Position numbers and translations under genes: made by a program. 64,000 nucleotides of DNA from Istiophorus platypterus (lineage: Eukaryota > Chordata > Actinopteri > Istiophoriformes > Istiophoridae). The notes below the pieces were generated by a model. The model searched no databases. It was not told where the DNA came from and saw nothing but the letters and a program-made list of their open reading frames with translations. Each line of letters opens with the position of its first letter. Positions within the stretch are counted from its first letter, which is position 1. Location: contig CM029134.1 of assembly GCA_016859345.1 (NCBI GenBank), positions 11,395,560-11,459,559 on the forward strand, given 5' to 3'. Shown here one piece after another: positions 34,471 to 47,082 of the stretch.

Positions 34471-36640
34471 TTGCGATCATAATTTCCTGCAGAGCAGAGG
34501 CCCAGGCACCCTACACACCCACAAGACTTTTAATTAGGGCAGACAACCACAGAGATTAGAGATCAGTGTGTAACAATGACTGTCCCTTTGAACGGGTCTC
34601 AGCCTCTGTCCCCACTGAGCCCATATGGAGAGCACAGTGCCCCGATCACGCTAATAACGATCACCTCAGCAATAGTGCACAGCAGTAGTCTCCACACTGG
34701 ACCACATGTTCTGTAGATCTGCACAGCTCTCTGTATGCAAATGTGAATACTGAAAATAATAGGGATGTTGGCAGTCAGACTCAGTCCTTCTCAACTAAAC
34801 TTTAACATGGGCAGAAGTGTTAGAGAAAATATAAGTAATTTTTTTTTTTCCTTTTAAATTTTCAAAAGAGGATCAAAGCTTCCTCAGAGATGTCAAGGAC
34901 AACCTAGAATGGCTTCCTGTGGGAGTCTGGTTATATTTCTGTTTTTGGTGTCAGGTAGAGTTCTAGCTCCTAAGCCGTCTGTTTGAGTCTTAAAGACAAA
35001 AACAGTCATGTCTTGGCCTGTCAGGTACTGGTTTTCAGCAAGTTCTGATGTCCGCTGATCTTTTTTGTTGGATTCATACTTCAAAATAGTGCAGTTTCCA
35101 TGATTGCTCGACTCCAGATACAAGCTTTCATGCAGTCTTCCTCTAACTCTCCAAAGACCAACAGGAAAGGCTGCAGAGAGCAGCATCACTGCAACAATCC
35201 CCCTTAATTACAGTCAGAGCTATATCTAAAAATCCTGATGAGGGATACAAAGGCCTAAGTCTACAGAAGAGATTTCATTACTCGTTCCTCTCCTTACCTT
35301 TTCTGTGTTTGGCAAAGAAAAGGAACAAAGGAGGAACCCCACTGATTGAAAACTAGCAGAACAGTGAAACAACAGGACACAACTGATCGCTCATGCATGG
35401 CTAGGATTAGGATAAAAGTAGAAAGAGCATGGAGAAGAAAGCACACAACAAAAGAAACAGGGGACTGACAAACTTTTTTCTTTTTCTTTTGTGGTGTGAA
35501 GGATAGAATGAAAGGTCTGGTCATATGAAAAGATAGAGAGAGAAAGATTACCAAACAGAGGCGGTCCTTTTTAGCCTCTGTACGCCTCCACTCTCGTTCC
35601 TTTTAACCAGCGACATGAAAGATGGAGCTCGGGTCTCCGGTGACCAGTATGAGACAAACACACCAGATAAAAATGAATTGTTTATTGTGATTTTACTGTT
35701 AATTCATTCATTATTTGTTTAAAGGCGTGTCAGTTGTGTGCCAGCCATCTTCAGTGTGAATTTCTAAGAGTACAAGAATAGAACACTGCGATTCCCATTG
35801 ACCGACTGGCTTGTGATAGTTGTTCATTACAACTAACTAACAAGACAGCATTCTTTTCAGCCTTTGCCTCCACTAAGTGGAGATCATCCAACAGTACTTA
35901 GAGTGCCTCCCCTGCCTTTGGCCTCAGTTCAAATTGTTTTCTTTTCTTTATTTATCTCCCTCAACAAAAAAGGAGGGGAAGGCAAGTGATTAGAATTTCT
36001 GTCTTTGACTTCTCCTCATTTAAGGGGTTATTTGTGAATGTGGGGAGGTGATGGCTACACCTCTATTGCAATCGGCTTGTTTTAAGTGGTGCACTGCTCA
36101 TCCTCCCTCGCTTTGGACCAAGGGTTAGTGGGGAGGGGGGGGGGGCATATTTAACTTGTCTGGAGGTGAATGAGGTCACAGTGTGATTGTGAAGTGGAGA
36201 ACAGGCTTCCTACATGGGGCTTGATGAATTTATAGCTATTGTGGGGACAAAAGCAAAGACTTAACTCACAACCGAACGCCTCAAAGTGTTTTTGTTCCTT
36301 TCATCGAAAGGTTTGTATCCAAAACAGATAGGGTTAAAATGCACTATACCATACACAAACTGCATCAGTCACCTCTCTGTTTTTGTTAAAAGGTTCATTG
36401 TACTTTAGAACTGATGAATTACAATTTTATTATCACAAAGTTGTGGTATCAGTAGATTCTCTGATATTTTTGGCTGGACTTCAACAGTGGGGGCAGCGCT
36501 TTAAATGCGAACGTCTAATGTTGACTTACTGACCAACAGAATGACTGAGTGAGCCAGCTGAGTATTGGAGTTCTTCTACTGGCCGTTGCTCTTTCAAAAA
36601 TGAATTGGCTCAAACAGTTTCTGTTACATCACTAGGGAGG
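34471..36640. other. Non-coding, single-copy sequence
   Basis: Mostly complex sequence with a T run near 34842, a G-rich run at 36129-36145 and a C/T-rich patch near 35890. The 98-codon minus frame at 34893-35189 has no known relative. Confidence 0.55.
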
Positions 36641-36644
36641 CATT

Positions 36645-36850
36645 TCCAGGTAGTGATGCCAACTTATGACCTTTGTCACTAGATTTATCAATCTTTACGA
36701 TTCCTATAGCCTTTTTTTTTAAATCAGGAATGCAGTTAGCAATCAACTTTGTAACTTTCTACGACTTTCTGTGGTAGAGCAAAGTTAGGCTTTCCCTTGC
36801 ATAGGCCCACCTCTCTACGTTTGTCATTCAATTGAACGCATGGCAGCTCC
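36645..36850 (+). repeat. Relic of a teleost repeat (GACTTTGTCGCTAGATTTAGC family)
   Basis: GCCAACTTATGACCTTTGTC, ACTAGATTTATCAATC, a T run, then ACTTTCTACGACTTTCTGTG and GTAGAGCAAAG followed by CTTTCCCTTGCATAGGCCCA parallel a fish repeat that carries alternating 'GCGACTTT' words. Block order fits but divergence is high, and the family name is unknown to me. Confidence 0.45.
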
Positions 36851-39800
36851 ATAGACATGAATGAACTTCTAACATTTTCTCTGAGTAATTAGCATACAAG
36901 TAAATACAGCCGAAATCATAGCACAGCTGTTGTCTTTAACTTATGTGTGCAGTGATTTCATCTGATGACTTCACAATTATAAAATCAGGATTGTAGCATT
37001 GAAGAGAAGTAATTTGGAAATGGCTTGGAAGTGACTGCTGGTTACATGTAGTCTTAATTGGATGCATTCAGGTGACAATTTCATACTTGATCCATTGTCT
37101 GACAACAGAAACAAAAACAATGTGAATGAGAACAGCTTTATTGGGATAAGACTGTATTAATTTACTGTATACGTGAGCACAGACAGTAGGAGTGAAGCAA
37201 ACAAATAAAAGGGCTGAAACCATATATGATGCTATGTATGAATATGCAGTTTAGTGTATAATGTGATCTAGCATCATGGTGACTTGTCTCACGGGTTTTA
37301 GCTACTTTCAATTGAAAGTAGCTGTTTACAGCGGTTCCACAAGTTTTCAATTACATCTTCCGTTTCGCACATTGACCAAAGTGGTACAGCCACATACTTG
37401 GTTTTGACCAAGTCTTGTTATTTTGGAAAAGAAAGAAAAAAGTGACTTTCCCAGTGACATTAAATATCTAAGGAAATCTGTTTAGATTTAAGGGCATCAA
37501 TTAAGTTTTAGAGGAGCTAACAAGGTAAACAAGAGTTGTGTAATTTACCTAGAGGCAAAGTGGTTTTGTTTGTGCTCCCTCAGAGAGAATTTTTTTTCCC
37601 CCATTTTTTTATTTGCCAAATACTTTTTTCTCACCTCATATGTAAAAATGTATCAAGTGATAACTTCCCTTAATCGGAAGATGGACTATGTATATATATA
37701 TAATTTAATTTAACCTAAAAAAAGAAAAAGAAAAATCAAAAAAAAGGAATCATTCATTTTGAGATGATGGCCATGGCGAGGATTACTGATAAAGTTGGAT
37801 TTTGGATAAGACATAAACTGTAGAATGTAGACATATACTCAGGGAGCAGTGCACATGCCAAACTGTCCCTCTTTTGTGAATTTATTGACAAACTGTTCAT
37901 CGTTTATCTTCATTGATTAGGATAATAGCAAAAACAACAAAAATAAGGCCTAGGCTGAAAATAACTGAAACATCCTTAAATTTTCAAAGTATCTCTTGTG
38001 AGCATTGATGGATCTGGAATAAGCCGACAATAGCAGAGAACTAAAACTCAGTTTGATAGATATTGTGTTCAGCAGCACCACCAGCGAGTCTCTGGAGCAC
38101 ATAGAAATCCCAGAAATACAGTTGAGCATAAATGAGAGAGATGAGTTTTTAAGTGGCTGCTGAGGGAAAATAGTCTCTCTCATAGGCCAGCCATGGATGC
38201 ACCAGCGAAAAATACACCTAGCTGTATGAGAGCTGTGTGTGGTTGGCATCTGCAAACAATAAGATATAGACCCCCTCTCTATGACTTTTATAAGCATTAA
38301 AAATACCTAATCTACGTATTTTTGGTCAGTTTTTCAAACTTTTGATAGAGCGACCACAATTTTGTGGAGCATTTGTCTGTGATTTCTTACATTCATATTT
38401 CTGCAACTTTAAAAGGAAAACCTGAATGATGCAATAACATTTATCCACTTAATGGGTACTTTTCTAGTTTTCTAATTATGTGGGTTTTTCCCAACTGAAC
38501 AGGCATTTATTCCCAAGAAATCATATGCTTGTTTAAATGTGTATAAACTATACATGCAGCAAACGTAGATATCCTTACAATATATATCTAACTCTTAATG
38601 TCAGCAGAGGAAACAGGCATAGTCAACAATAGTCAACCTTCGGTCAACAGAAGGGACATTGTCTCATGTTATTCATATGTTTGCTTAAGTGCTCCTTTCT
38701 CTATTGAGGAAGTTCTCTCTATTATGCTGAAATATAAACCATGAATGTTGTAAAAGTGGCCTTTTGGAAAACAATAGTGTCCGTCCTTGAATGCTGGGAT
38801 TCATGGTAGATTTTTTTTGTGCCACCCCCAATTCTCTCGCATCTTGTAGATGGCTCCTCTAATCACCATGACTGGCTGACCTTTAGGCCGGTCCCCCTCT
38901 GGGATTTACAGCTTTCACTGGCTTGACCTTTGCCACCCAACACTACTACAGACACTCCCTTCACGTGAATCCAGCCCCGAAGCTGGACAGGAGCCACTGC
39001 CAGCCGACGTGTAGGTTGCTACTGCTACCTCAGCATGTCAAAACCTCTCTAGGTGGTATGATTCAGTCGGTGGTTCATTAACCCCCACCTCCGACCGCCC
39101 CCTCTTCCCCCCACCTCCATAAAGAAAGTTTCCCCTTTGGCCTGGAGCAAGGTAGACCTGCTTAAAGCTCGGCCTAATGACGTGTGCCATGGTAGAGGAG
39201 GCTAAATGCCACCACCACATGTGGGGATGATTACAGGAAGTGGTGCAGAGTTGCAGGGGACCTAAGGACTTTAGGGGTGGGTGTTGGGGACTCAGTTGGG
39301 GCACAGAGGCAGTGAATTCCCAGAGGCCATTGTAAGGAGCAACTCAGCAAAGCCCCATACTGGCCAGGTCACGCAAATTTAAGACCCAATGAAATTTATG
39401 TCTGTTTTGGAGAGGGGGCGTTCTCCCTTAATCTTTAATTAAGCAGCCCTCACACTTTGTCTCAGCAGATTTTAAAAGGGAATCCTTGGTCTCCTTTTAG
39501 TGGTAAGTAAATATGTAAGTGGGGCAACACTGCAGTTTGGGACTTTTGAATAAAACCCAACAGGCTCGGTCTCAGGTCGAACTTCTTAGTCTACAACTTC
39601 CCTCAGCATAGCACTCCCCTCTCGGAAACACAGTAGCTAAAGTAATACAGCATTTCCTCTTTGGGGGGCAGTTAATCACCCCTGAGCAAATGTGTGCACT
39701 GGAGCATGAAGGCACTGCTCGCACACTTCATAATGAACCTTCTTTTACTTCGCTGCCCCACCCTGCCACACTGACCAACACAGCTAAACCAGAGAATGCT

Positions 39801-41705
39801 TTACTGAGATTACCCCGCAATGATTGGAAAAGAAAACATGGCCGGTGTCAGATTATGATAAAAATGATAAGGATAACAGGTTTGTCGTTTGCACAGCAAA
39901 GAGTTTCTACAGGCTGGAGGAGCATCTTTGTCAGCTTTTATTTCATTTTGCATGTTCACTTTTCCTACATCTCAGTCTCATAAGACTATAGACTTCAAAG
40001 GTCACAAGTTATTATTTATTGCCTTGTTTGACTGTGGCCAGTGAAATACCCAATGACTTAATAGAGCTAGTTGGTAACCTCCTACCCAATGAAGTGCTCC
40101 TTTCTCCCTTTTTCTCACAGACAAACAAAAACAAAACAACAAAGAGAAGCGGTACATAAAGGAGCTTTGGTCAGATGGGTCACATGCTGTCCATTGAGTT
40201 TCTGGTCCATCAAGACCATTCAGCAGGCTCTATAAAACTGGCAGGCTGCTTAAATACCTGACAGTAAGAAAAGAAACAAAAACAAAGAGAAAGAGGGGGA
40301 ACAACAGATAAAATAAATAAGACAGCCCCTGTGACTGATGTGTATAGATGGTGCCGGAGAGTCACCGACAATTCAAGAAATGTGGCTGTGGCCACAAAAG
40401 GCGGCTGGAAAATACTGAAGGAGCTTGCTGGGCACATTTTTTAGGCCTTTCCCACTTGGACCCCCTTTTGAGTCTTTGTCTGTGGTCTGGGTCCATGAGA
40501 AAAGTCAATCACAGACACTTAGCTGTAGATTCTTGGTTTTTCCATTCCTTCCAGCAGTTATTTCCCCAGTATTAAGCCAAAACCAAGATACTCTATGTTT
40601 ACGTATCTAATTAAAGATGGGTATCTCTGTTCCAGCAAAACAACAATTAAAGGAAATAGTAGAAATACAGTTCTCTTCCTGTCATACCCTGATTAAGATG
40701 TTACTCATATTTTGGCCTGAAAATATGGCAACATCAAAAGATGAGTGGAGAAGAAAGATAAATACTGGGCAGTGATTAAAATCCATATTTATGCAGCCCA
40801 ATTTTCCTTGCGAGGGAATTCAATGTGTTGGTTAGCTGGTTCCATTTGATCTGTGCTGAGAAAAGGGATGTCTGAACCTCGGGGGCCTGTGATCCCAGGA
40901 TAATGCATGGGCAAAAACAGTCAATTATATTGTAAATTATGGGGAGAAGGGTGTCAAAATGCTTGAATGGAACAGTTGTTTTGTTTTTTAAAATATAGGT
41001 TAAAAAAAGTCTGTGGAACACAAAAAATGGGAAAATAAACAGGTTGGATCAGTGAGCATTTGGAGAATCAGATTTATCAACAGTGACTTTAATTATAGTT
41101 GGATAATCACACAGTTTTGTGCAACAGCACAGCTCTACTCAAGCAGACAAACAAGGAAAAAAAATGGGATGACCTGATAGTACCCCTTAAACCTCAGCAT
41201 ACAACAATGGCACAGGAATTCTTTCAAAGACTTTAAATCCAAAAGTTTACACCAATGCCTCTACAAGCTCTTTCTATGTCAATGTCTTTTTTACTGTCAC
41301 AAAGAATTGGCTAAACAGTAAGATGCTCTTTCCATCTTTAATTTCCCAATTCCAGTCCAGTAATCTACCAACCACGTCTTCTTTAACAGGGCCCAGAAGA
41401 ATTCAAGCTTCTCCACAATTCTCAGCAAGGATTTCACAGCCCGCAAAATAACAGTAGTGGCAAAGTTGACTCTTTATTTGAATGGGAAATGTTTTCATGT
41501 TCAAGCCAAGGAATAAGTGTTTAATTTCCCCAATGCCCTATGTTCTCTCAATGTTTGTTATAAGCCAGAGTGTAGGTGCCCTTGGGCTGTGTGGAGAGCA
41601 GTTACCCTGTGTGTCAGGCTGAAATCCAGCTCAGTCCATGACTACAACCTCCTGTGCGTTCTGACCCTGCAGATATCAGTCCTGTAAATCACAAATATTA
41701 ATTTA
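36851..41705. other. Non-coding, largely single-copy sequence
   Basis: Includes the palindrome at 37300, a TATATATA run near 37690, a region of raised GC at 38820-39300 with a CTTCACGTGAA word, and complex sequence at 40340-40460. None of the open frames (up to 115 codons at 37950-38297, minus) resembles a protein I know. Confidence 0.5.
37300..37323. repeat. 24-bp perfect palindrome
   Basis: The half-site AGCTACTTTCAA is followed immediately by its exact reverse complement TTGAAAGTAGCT, with no spacer. It has CTTTCAATTGAAAG at its centre, two inverted GAAA cores like an interferon-regulatory-factor dimer site. It is not flanked by other inverted sequence, so it is not the end of a longer hairpin. 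Confidence 0.95.
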
Positions 41706-41708
41706 ATG

Positions 41709-41722
41709 GCTCCATCTGCTGC
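41709..41722 (-). promoter_or_regulatory. CTCF-like motif, weak
   Basis: The minus strand reads GCAGCAGATGGAGC, matching 12 of 14 core positions. It is the leftmost of five such motifs in 6 kb. Confidence 0.2.
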
Positions 41723-44700
41723 TAAACCAGTCTGCAGTCTAACCCTCTAACCCAGACTGAGCCATCTTTTCCAGTGGAGTATGATCTCTACAGTTAGACA
41801 CAAACCACAAGACTTCACCAATACTGGGCTATGCATGTTGTAGATATTTTGTCTTAGCTTTCATATTGATTGACAAAAGCTTGATTAAAGCAATAAAATT
41901 ATCAATCAAGCTCAGCAGTCATTGAAGCAGACTGTAAATTTATGCTGCTGGAGTCTTTAATTTCTGTGGTCAGTGTCAGTAATGTCATGTTGAGTTTACG
42001 TATTGGCGCTGTCTTGTGAGAACCATTTAACTTCAGAATGTCACTTACTGATAATTGAAGAAAAACTGCACTGTTTTCAGCATTGTTGTGATAAATTGTT
42101 CAGAAAACCCAATGGAATTTTAACCATTTTTGGTTTTTCATAAAAAGTAATAATCACTGTTTAAACCAATAAAGGAGCATTTCAAATTTGATATTTGGAG
42201 ACAAAAGGCTATAAATGGTAAATTATGTTGTGCTTTCATCACAAGCACATCTCCTATTATACACAGAACCAAGCCTGGCTTAGATTTCAAACATTAATCC
42301 TAACAAGAAATGATGTTTTACGGTAAGCAATCCAATACAACAAAATAAAACAAACTAAAATTCAAGACAGAAAATAGCATGTAGAGAAGATGTGGTCTAC
42401 CTATCATTCTAAGGCAAGATGTAGTGAAGACAAATGATGATGTGTTCATACCTTTATTGAAAAATTTTGTTCCCTTCATTCTGGTTTACTTCAGATGTGC
42501 TCTCCGAAGCTGAATTACCACTTTGTCACTGTGACCAGTGGACAAAAACTAAATACCAGTTAATTCTCTGCTTGAAATAGCATATACATGAGTAATCATC
42601 TGTCATAATCTTGCCAATGTTTTTCAGTAATGGAATAGATATTATGCCATTTCTTGCATGATGAAATGCGGTCCGCTCTTCCTTTGATCTCGTGCACTCA
42701 TCAGGAAGAAGTAAATTAAAAGGTTCATGAAATCAAAATAAATCTCGAATTGGTTTTTAGTGCTTATATTAAAAAATTGACTTTATGCAAAACATCAGGG
42801 GCACGTGTACATGGTAACAGCGCTAACAGCTGTCTCACACTCATATTACCTGGTGTAATTCTGATGTCCTGATTTGAAATGCAGTGCCAGCCAGCCGGGT
42901 GAAGTTTTATTAAGGGATCACGTGTAACCTGAAAATCCACACTTTTAGGTTATGCTTTTACATGTGCTCAGAGATCACAGTCTATAAAATAATAAGCATG
43001 TCTTTGGTCATATTGCTGTGTGGTCAGAGGAAAGATGAGGGCTCCTTTTAGTGCAGGGGCTGAAGTCAGGGGGTGGCTATTTGAAGTGAGCACAGAGAGC
43101 TGGGTTTGATTGGATAAATCTAGGGCTTCACAGAGGAGCTGCCCCTGGTGCAGGAGGGGGAGAGTAGATTTTTTTTTTTTTTTTCCTGTGGCATTTTTCC
43201 TCATACACAAAAAAAAAGATGGGCACTGGAGCTAGGCTGGAACGTGATCATAGGCCCACACCAGACCAGAGAGCTCCCCATTAAGGTTTTGGGTTATAAA
43301 CAGCATCTGTTTCAAATGGGGCTAAGACTAGAGGAGCACTCAGTCCCTCTTTCCCTCTGCCTGTACCACAGATCTGGCACAAACCATCAAGTCTCTCTTC
43401 TCTCCTCGTGCTTCTCCCATCTCATCTCGTTGTGTCTCTATTCTCCCTCCTCTTTAGAGTTTTATTCGCCTCCTGCTCATTATGGCCCTAAAAGAAAAGG
43501 ATTTATTTAGTATAAAAAAAGCTCAGCGCAGCATAGGCGCACACACTGGTTTGTGTTTTGTGCCATAAGTCTCACGTGCAGTGCTGCCTGCAGCTTAAAG
43601 AGCCATAGTGAAGTGACAACATAAACCACAAAATCACCAGTTTTCTCAACTGGTTTCTGTAACCTTGTCCTTATTATCCCTGTAAGCACAAAATGAAAGG
43701 GATGAGGGCATTTCAAGCAAAAATGGAAATGACATGTGGCCTGCAGTGGAAAATAACCTTACAGGTTCTTGGATAAATAGCCTGATATTATAGTATGAGC
43801 AGTTTTTCAGTTGCGTTTAACTGCAAAGACTCCTCTTAGGAAGATTCTGAAAAAAGCTGTGTGCCACCCTCTGCTGGACAAGATACACAATTATGTTTGT
43901 CACTGCTGTTAGATTTCACTTCATGAGCAGATGACCCCGAACGCAGACATTACAGTTTTAATCTATAAATTAGGTTCAATTAATTGATTGATATTCAATT
44001 AAAATGCATGCCACTGAGAGGATCATTTACCAACAGGTTTTTATGCCACTTCATTTCAAATGAAAGAATAGCATCTTTGTGTCAAGTATGATGCATCCAC
44101 CCTGAGACATTATAGAGCTCAAGACAAGCTCAAGTAGCTCCTGCTCAGAATAAACAGGAAGTGTGTTATATTTACACCAAAACCCCACTAATCCTTCCTC
44201 TGTGAACTGGTATCATTAGGGACTAGCATGAGAGTGTTCTTGGCAAGTTGCCTACTCAAATAACAGCTATTAGGGGGCTGCATCTTTTTTTTCTATCCAA
44301 CACCAAGAGACATTTGATGCTCGATCTTTCTCCAGAAAATGTAACTACAATTATTTGGACATTCAGATTCACCGGGAAAAAAAAGTTACTTTATTTAAAA
44401 CCAATGTGCTTTTGTTGGTAGGTGATAAGGTGGCTGATTTTAAATTGAAAGGCTGGAGAGAAGGTGGTGCCAGGTCTTTGTTCTCAGTTTGCTGAGTGCA
44501 CGTGCAGAGCTCTAAGCTGCACCTATTTGAATACTATGTATTAAAGTTTATGTCAGCTTGAGGACCCTGGAGTGGGGGGGGGGGGGTAAAGAGTTTCCAG
44601 AAAAAAAGTCACTGCCTTCTCTATTCAGAACTGACATAACACAAAGTTGGTGCTTTGTTCTTCTCCTTTTATGGTGTGACAGCTGAGCTGTGAAAAGAAA

Positions 44701-45570
44701 TTTGTATGGGGGAGTACATACAGTATGTACACTCAACCACTCTCTGTCTGACACCCGTGTCAAAATAAGCTATTGCAAAACATTTTTTTTACCCCCTCAG
44801 TTTCCTTCGAAACAGCCAAAGGAGAGAAAAATGAAAGCATATCGAATGGCTCGCTCCATGATTTGAAGGACTATCTGACGAGACTGGTCTACTTCTGTGT
44901 ATCAGTTGATGCTTGGCACGAAAGGTTGGGTGAGGACTGGCTTACACTATCGTAGGACACTGTCTGGACCAAGACTGGCCAACAGATGGTCACCTGGATT
45001 AATAGAATCAATTAATTCATCCCATTATATAATTAAGGGTGGAATCTGATGAGCACAGTGGGCCAGGCTTGGCTTCCTAAGATGTTAAGCATCTGATTTA
45101 TCTCCTAAAAAAAGCAAACTGGCACCACTTATCTACCAAACAGCACCACTGTGTGGAAAACAACTGTTCAAACACGGGCAAGAGCAGTGAACAAGTTGAG
45201 GAGGCCGGCCCTTCCTCTTTTCAAATTGGAAATTGAAATTTTGTTTTTACCTCACACTTTGCCTGCGCCTGTCATCTGGCAGAGGATGGAATTTCCCAAT
45301 GAGTCCAGTTTGTTCCAAAATACAAAACAAAAGTCACTTGGGACAGATGTGCGCTCTTTGTGCCCTCACTTATCCTCATATAAGAGTCCTGTCTACCACA
45401 CCCTCTACCATGTTTTTTATCCCTAAGCGAAGGTGTTGTTGTAAATAGTTTTGTTTAGAAAAACAGACCCTTTGCTCTGACTTTATATGACGTAACACTC
45501 TATTCAATATGTTAAATAAACGTAGATAACATAGAATTATTCATATTCAAAGGTGCCTCTTTGCTATGCT
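41723..45570. other. Non-coding, single-copy sequence
   Basis: Complex sequence with a T run at 43169-43184 and a 13-base G run at 44574-44586. A segment near 42800-42960 contains GGCACGTGTACATGG and GGATCACGTGTAA (E-box-like). Open frames are not convincing; the 120-codon plus frame at 43148-43510 runs through the T run. Confidence 0.5.
43864..43877 (-). promoter_or_regulatory. CTCF-like motif
   Basis: The minus strand reads CCAGCAGAGGGTGG, matching 13 of 14 positions of the CTCF core; only the C near the end is changed to T. Confidence 0.35.
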
Positions 45571-45574
45571 TTAT

Positions 45575-45588
45575 CCACTAGAGGGAGC
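45575..45588 (+). promoter_or_regulatory. CTCF-like motif
   Basis: CCACTAGAGGGAGC matches 13 of 14 positions of the core (C to A at position 12). It points away from the motif at 43864. Confidence 0.35.
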
Positions 45589-45784
45589 TCCAGTGCAACA
45601 GCGGCAGCTCCTCAGCAAGCATCAAATGGATGAGAGCTACAAAGTGGATGTGAGGTGAAAACAGTGTTTTGAGGCCACAGCTGATGAAATGTTGGATCAC
45701 GGCGAGAAAGGGGTGACATGAAAGTCCCGATGCCTTACTGTTCGCTCCCCGCCTTCCTTCCCCGCGATCTGTGAGAACATCCAT

Positions 45785-46130
45785 TACATCTGGATTCAGT
45801 CAGAATTAAGTAATCTTCATTATGTGGCTTCCTGTGTTATTGCAATTGCTTTTTCAAGTGCATGCAAGTCTGTCTGTGTTTTTACATTTGCATTATTGTA
45901 TAATACATGCTGTATTTGCTCATCTGGTAAAGATTAAAGATGAGTATAAGTGCTGAAAAAACTGTGTGAATGATTTCTTGTCAGGATCAATGCATTTGAT
46001 CTTAAGCTGTCGCCGGTTATCTCATGTTTCAATTATAAACCTTATTTCCATTCTGATGAAAGCACCTTTACAACATGTGTTCTGAAATGCGGGATGAAAA
46101 GAATAACACGCCTCACATTACAAAAGCTTA
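45785..46130. promoter_or_regulatory. Candidate regulatory segment
   Basis: Complex AT-rich sequence with GAATTAAGTAATC, TTTGCATTATTG and CAATTATAAACC words and no simple repeat. It lies between two CTCF-like motifs. The call is compositional. Confidence 0.25.
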
Positions 46131-47030
46131 TCTAGTTTAGCTTTATATCACTTATAAGAGTTCATTTCAAACAGAACAGAATGTCTTGAAAGCAGAAACG
46201 TACTGTACTAAGTTGTTTGAAATGTAATCCCACAAAAGCGACATTGTGTTAATTTGGCTGAAGGGGCAGAGATACAGAAGAGCAGGAAACCTCTCAAATA
46301 GTGACTTTGGCGAGACATTTCCCAGTAGGGGGCACAGTCAGTGGGGGGTATGTCCGGCTGGAGACCTCCAGTGAGCTTTGGCGTCACACACCCAAACACA
46401 CACCCATACAAACATACACACACAGATAGCAGCATTTTGTAATCCCAGCTACTCCTTTTAATTACCACTGTGTCATCTCCCAGGGTTTTCACACATATCA
46501 AGAGCTGGCCATGTGTTCATTTAATTTAATGTAGGTTAGTAAGCGTGGATAACAGACAGGACAGTTAAGCTGACCCCCCCCAACCCCCCCCCCCTTTCTT
46601 TCCTCAGCATCCCAATGAAAACCCAGCCCAGCCAGAAAAGAGGATGCTGTCTAAGATGTGACTAATCTTGGCACAAACTCAGTCTAGCCTGCTTGCAAAC
46701 TGTTAAATGTCTAAGAACAATGTTGCATCTGACCTCTCTTTGGTTTTGCATTAAAAGATGGCCATTTTGGGACCTGGCGGATTAGACGGCCTGTTTATGT
46801 GTCTGTGGAGCCTCAAGGTCTGAGTGATGCAAGAAAATAGCCTGGCCCTCAGTGTGGCCAGTAGGGTGTGTCTCACTGCCCTTTGCTGGATTGCATTTGC
46901 TACATCAAAGAGCATTACGTTCCCTGTGCTTATCCCAGAACAAAGCAATCCAGTATGGAGTTTAGTACTCACTGGGGATCATGGGAAAATGAGGTTAGTG
47001 CAGCACACTTTAGAGGTTAGAGGAGTGGTG
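46131..47030. other. Non-coding sequence, possible regulatory content
   Basis: Contains a CA-rich patch at 46385-46427 and a C-rich run at 46573-46594. Sequence at 46740-46990 is complex and moderately GC-rich with no simple repeat. No exon was supported. Confidence 0.45.
46322..46335 (+). promoter_or_regulatory. CTCF-like motif, full core match
   Basis: CCAGTAGGGGGCAC matches all 14 positions of the core CCASYAGRKGGCRS, the best match I found in the window. Confidence 0.45.
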
Positions 47031-47082
47031 GGAGAGAGGAGAGGAGAGGAAAGGAGAGGAGAGGAGAGGAGAGGAGAAGAGA
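47031..47082. repeat. (GAGGA)n pentanucleotide microsatellite
   Basis: About ten GAGGA units, two of them altered to AAGGA or GAAGA. Confidence 0.9.
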
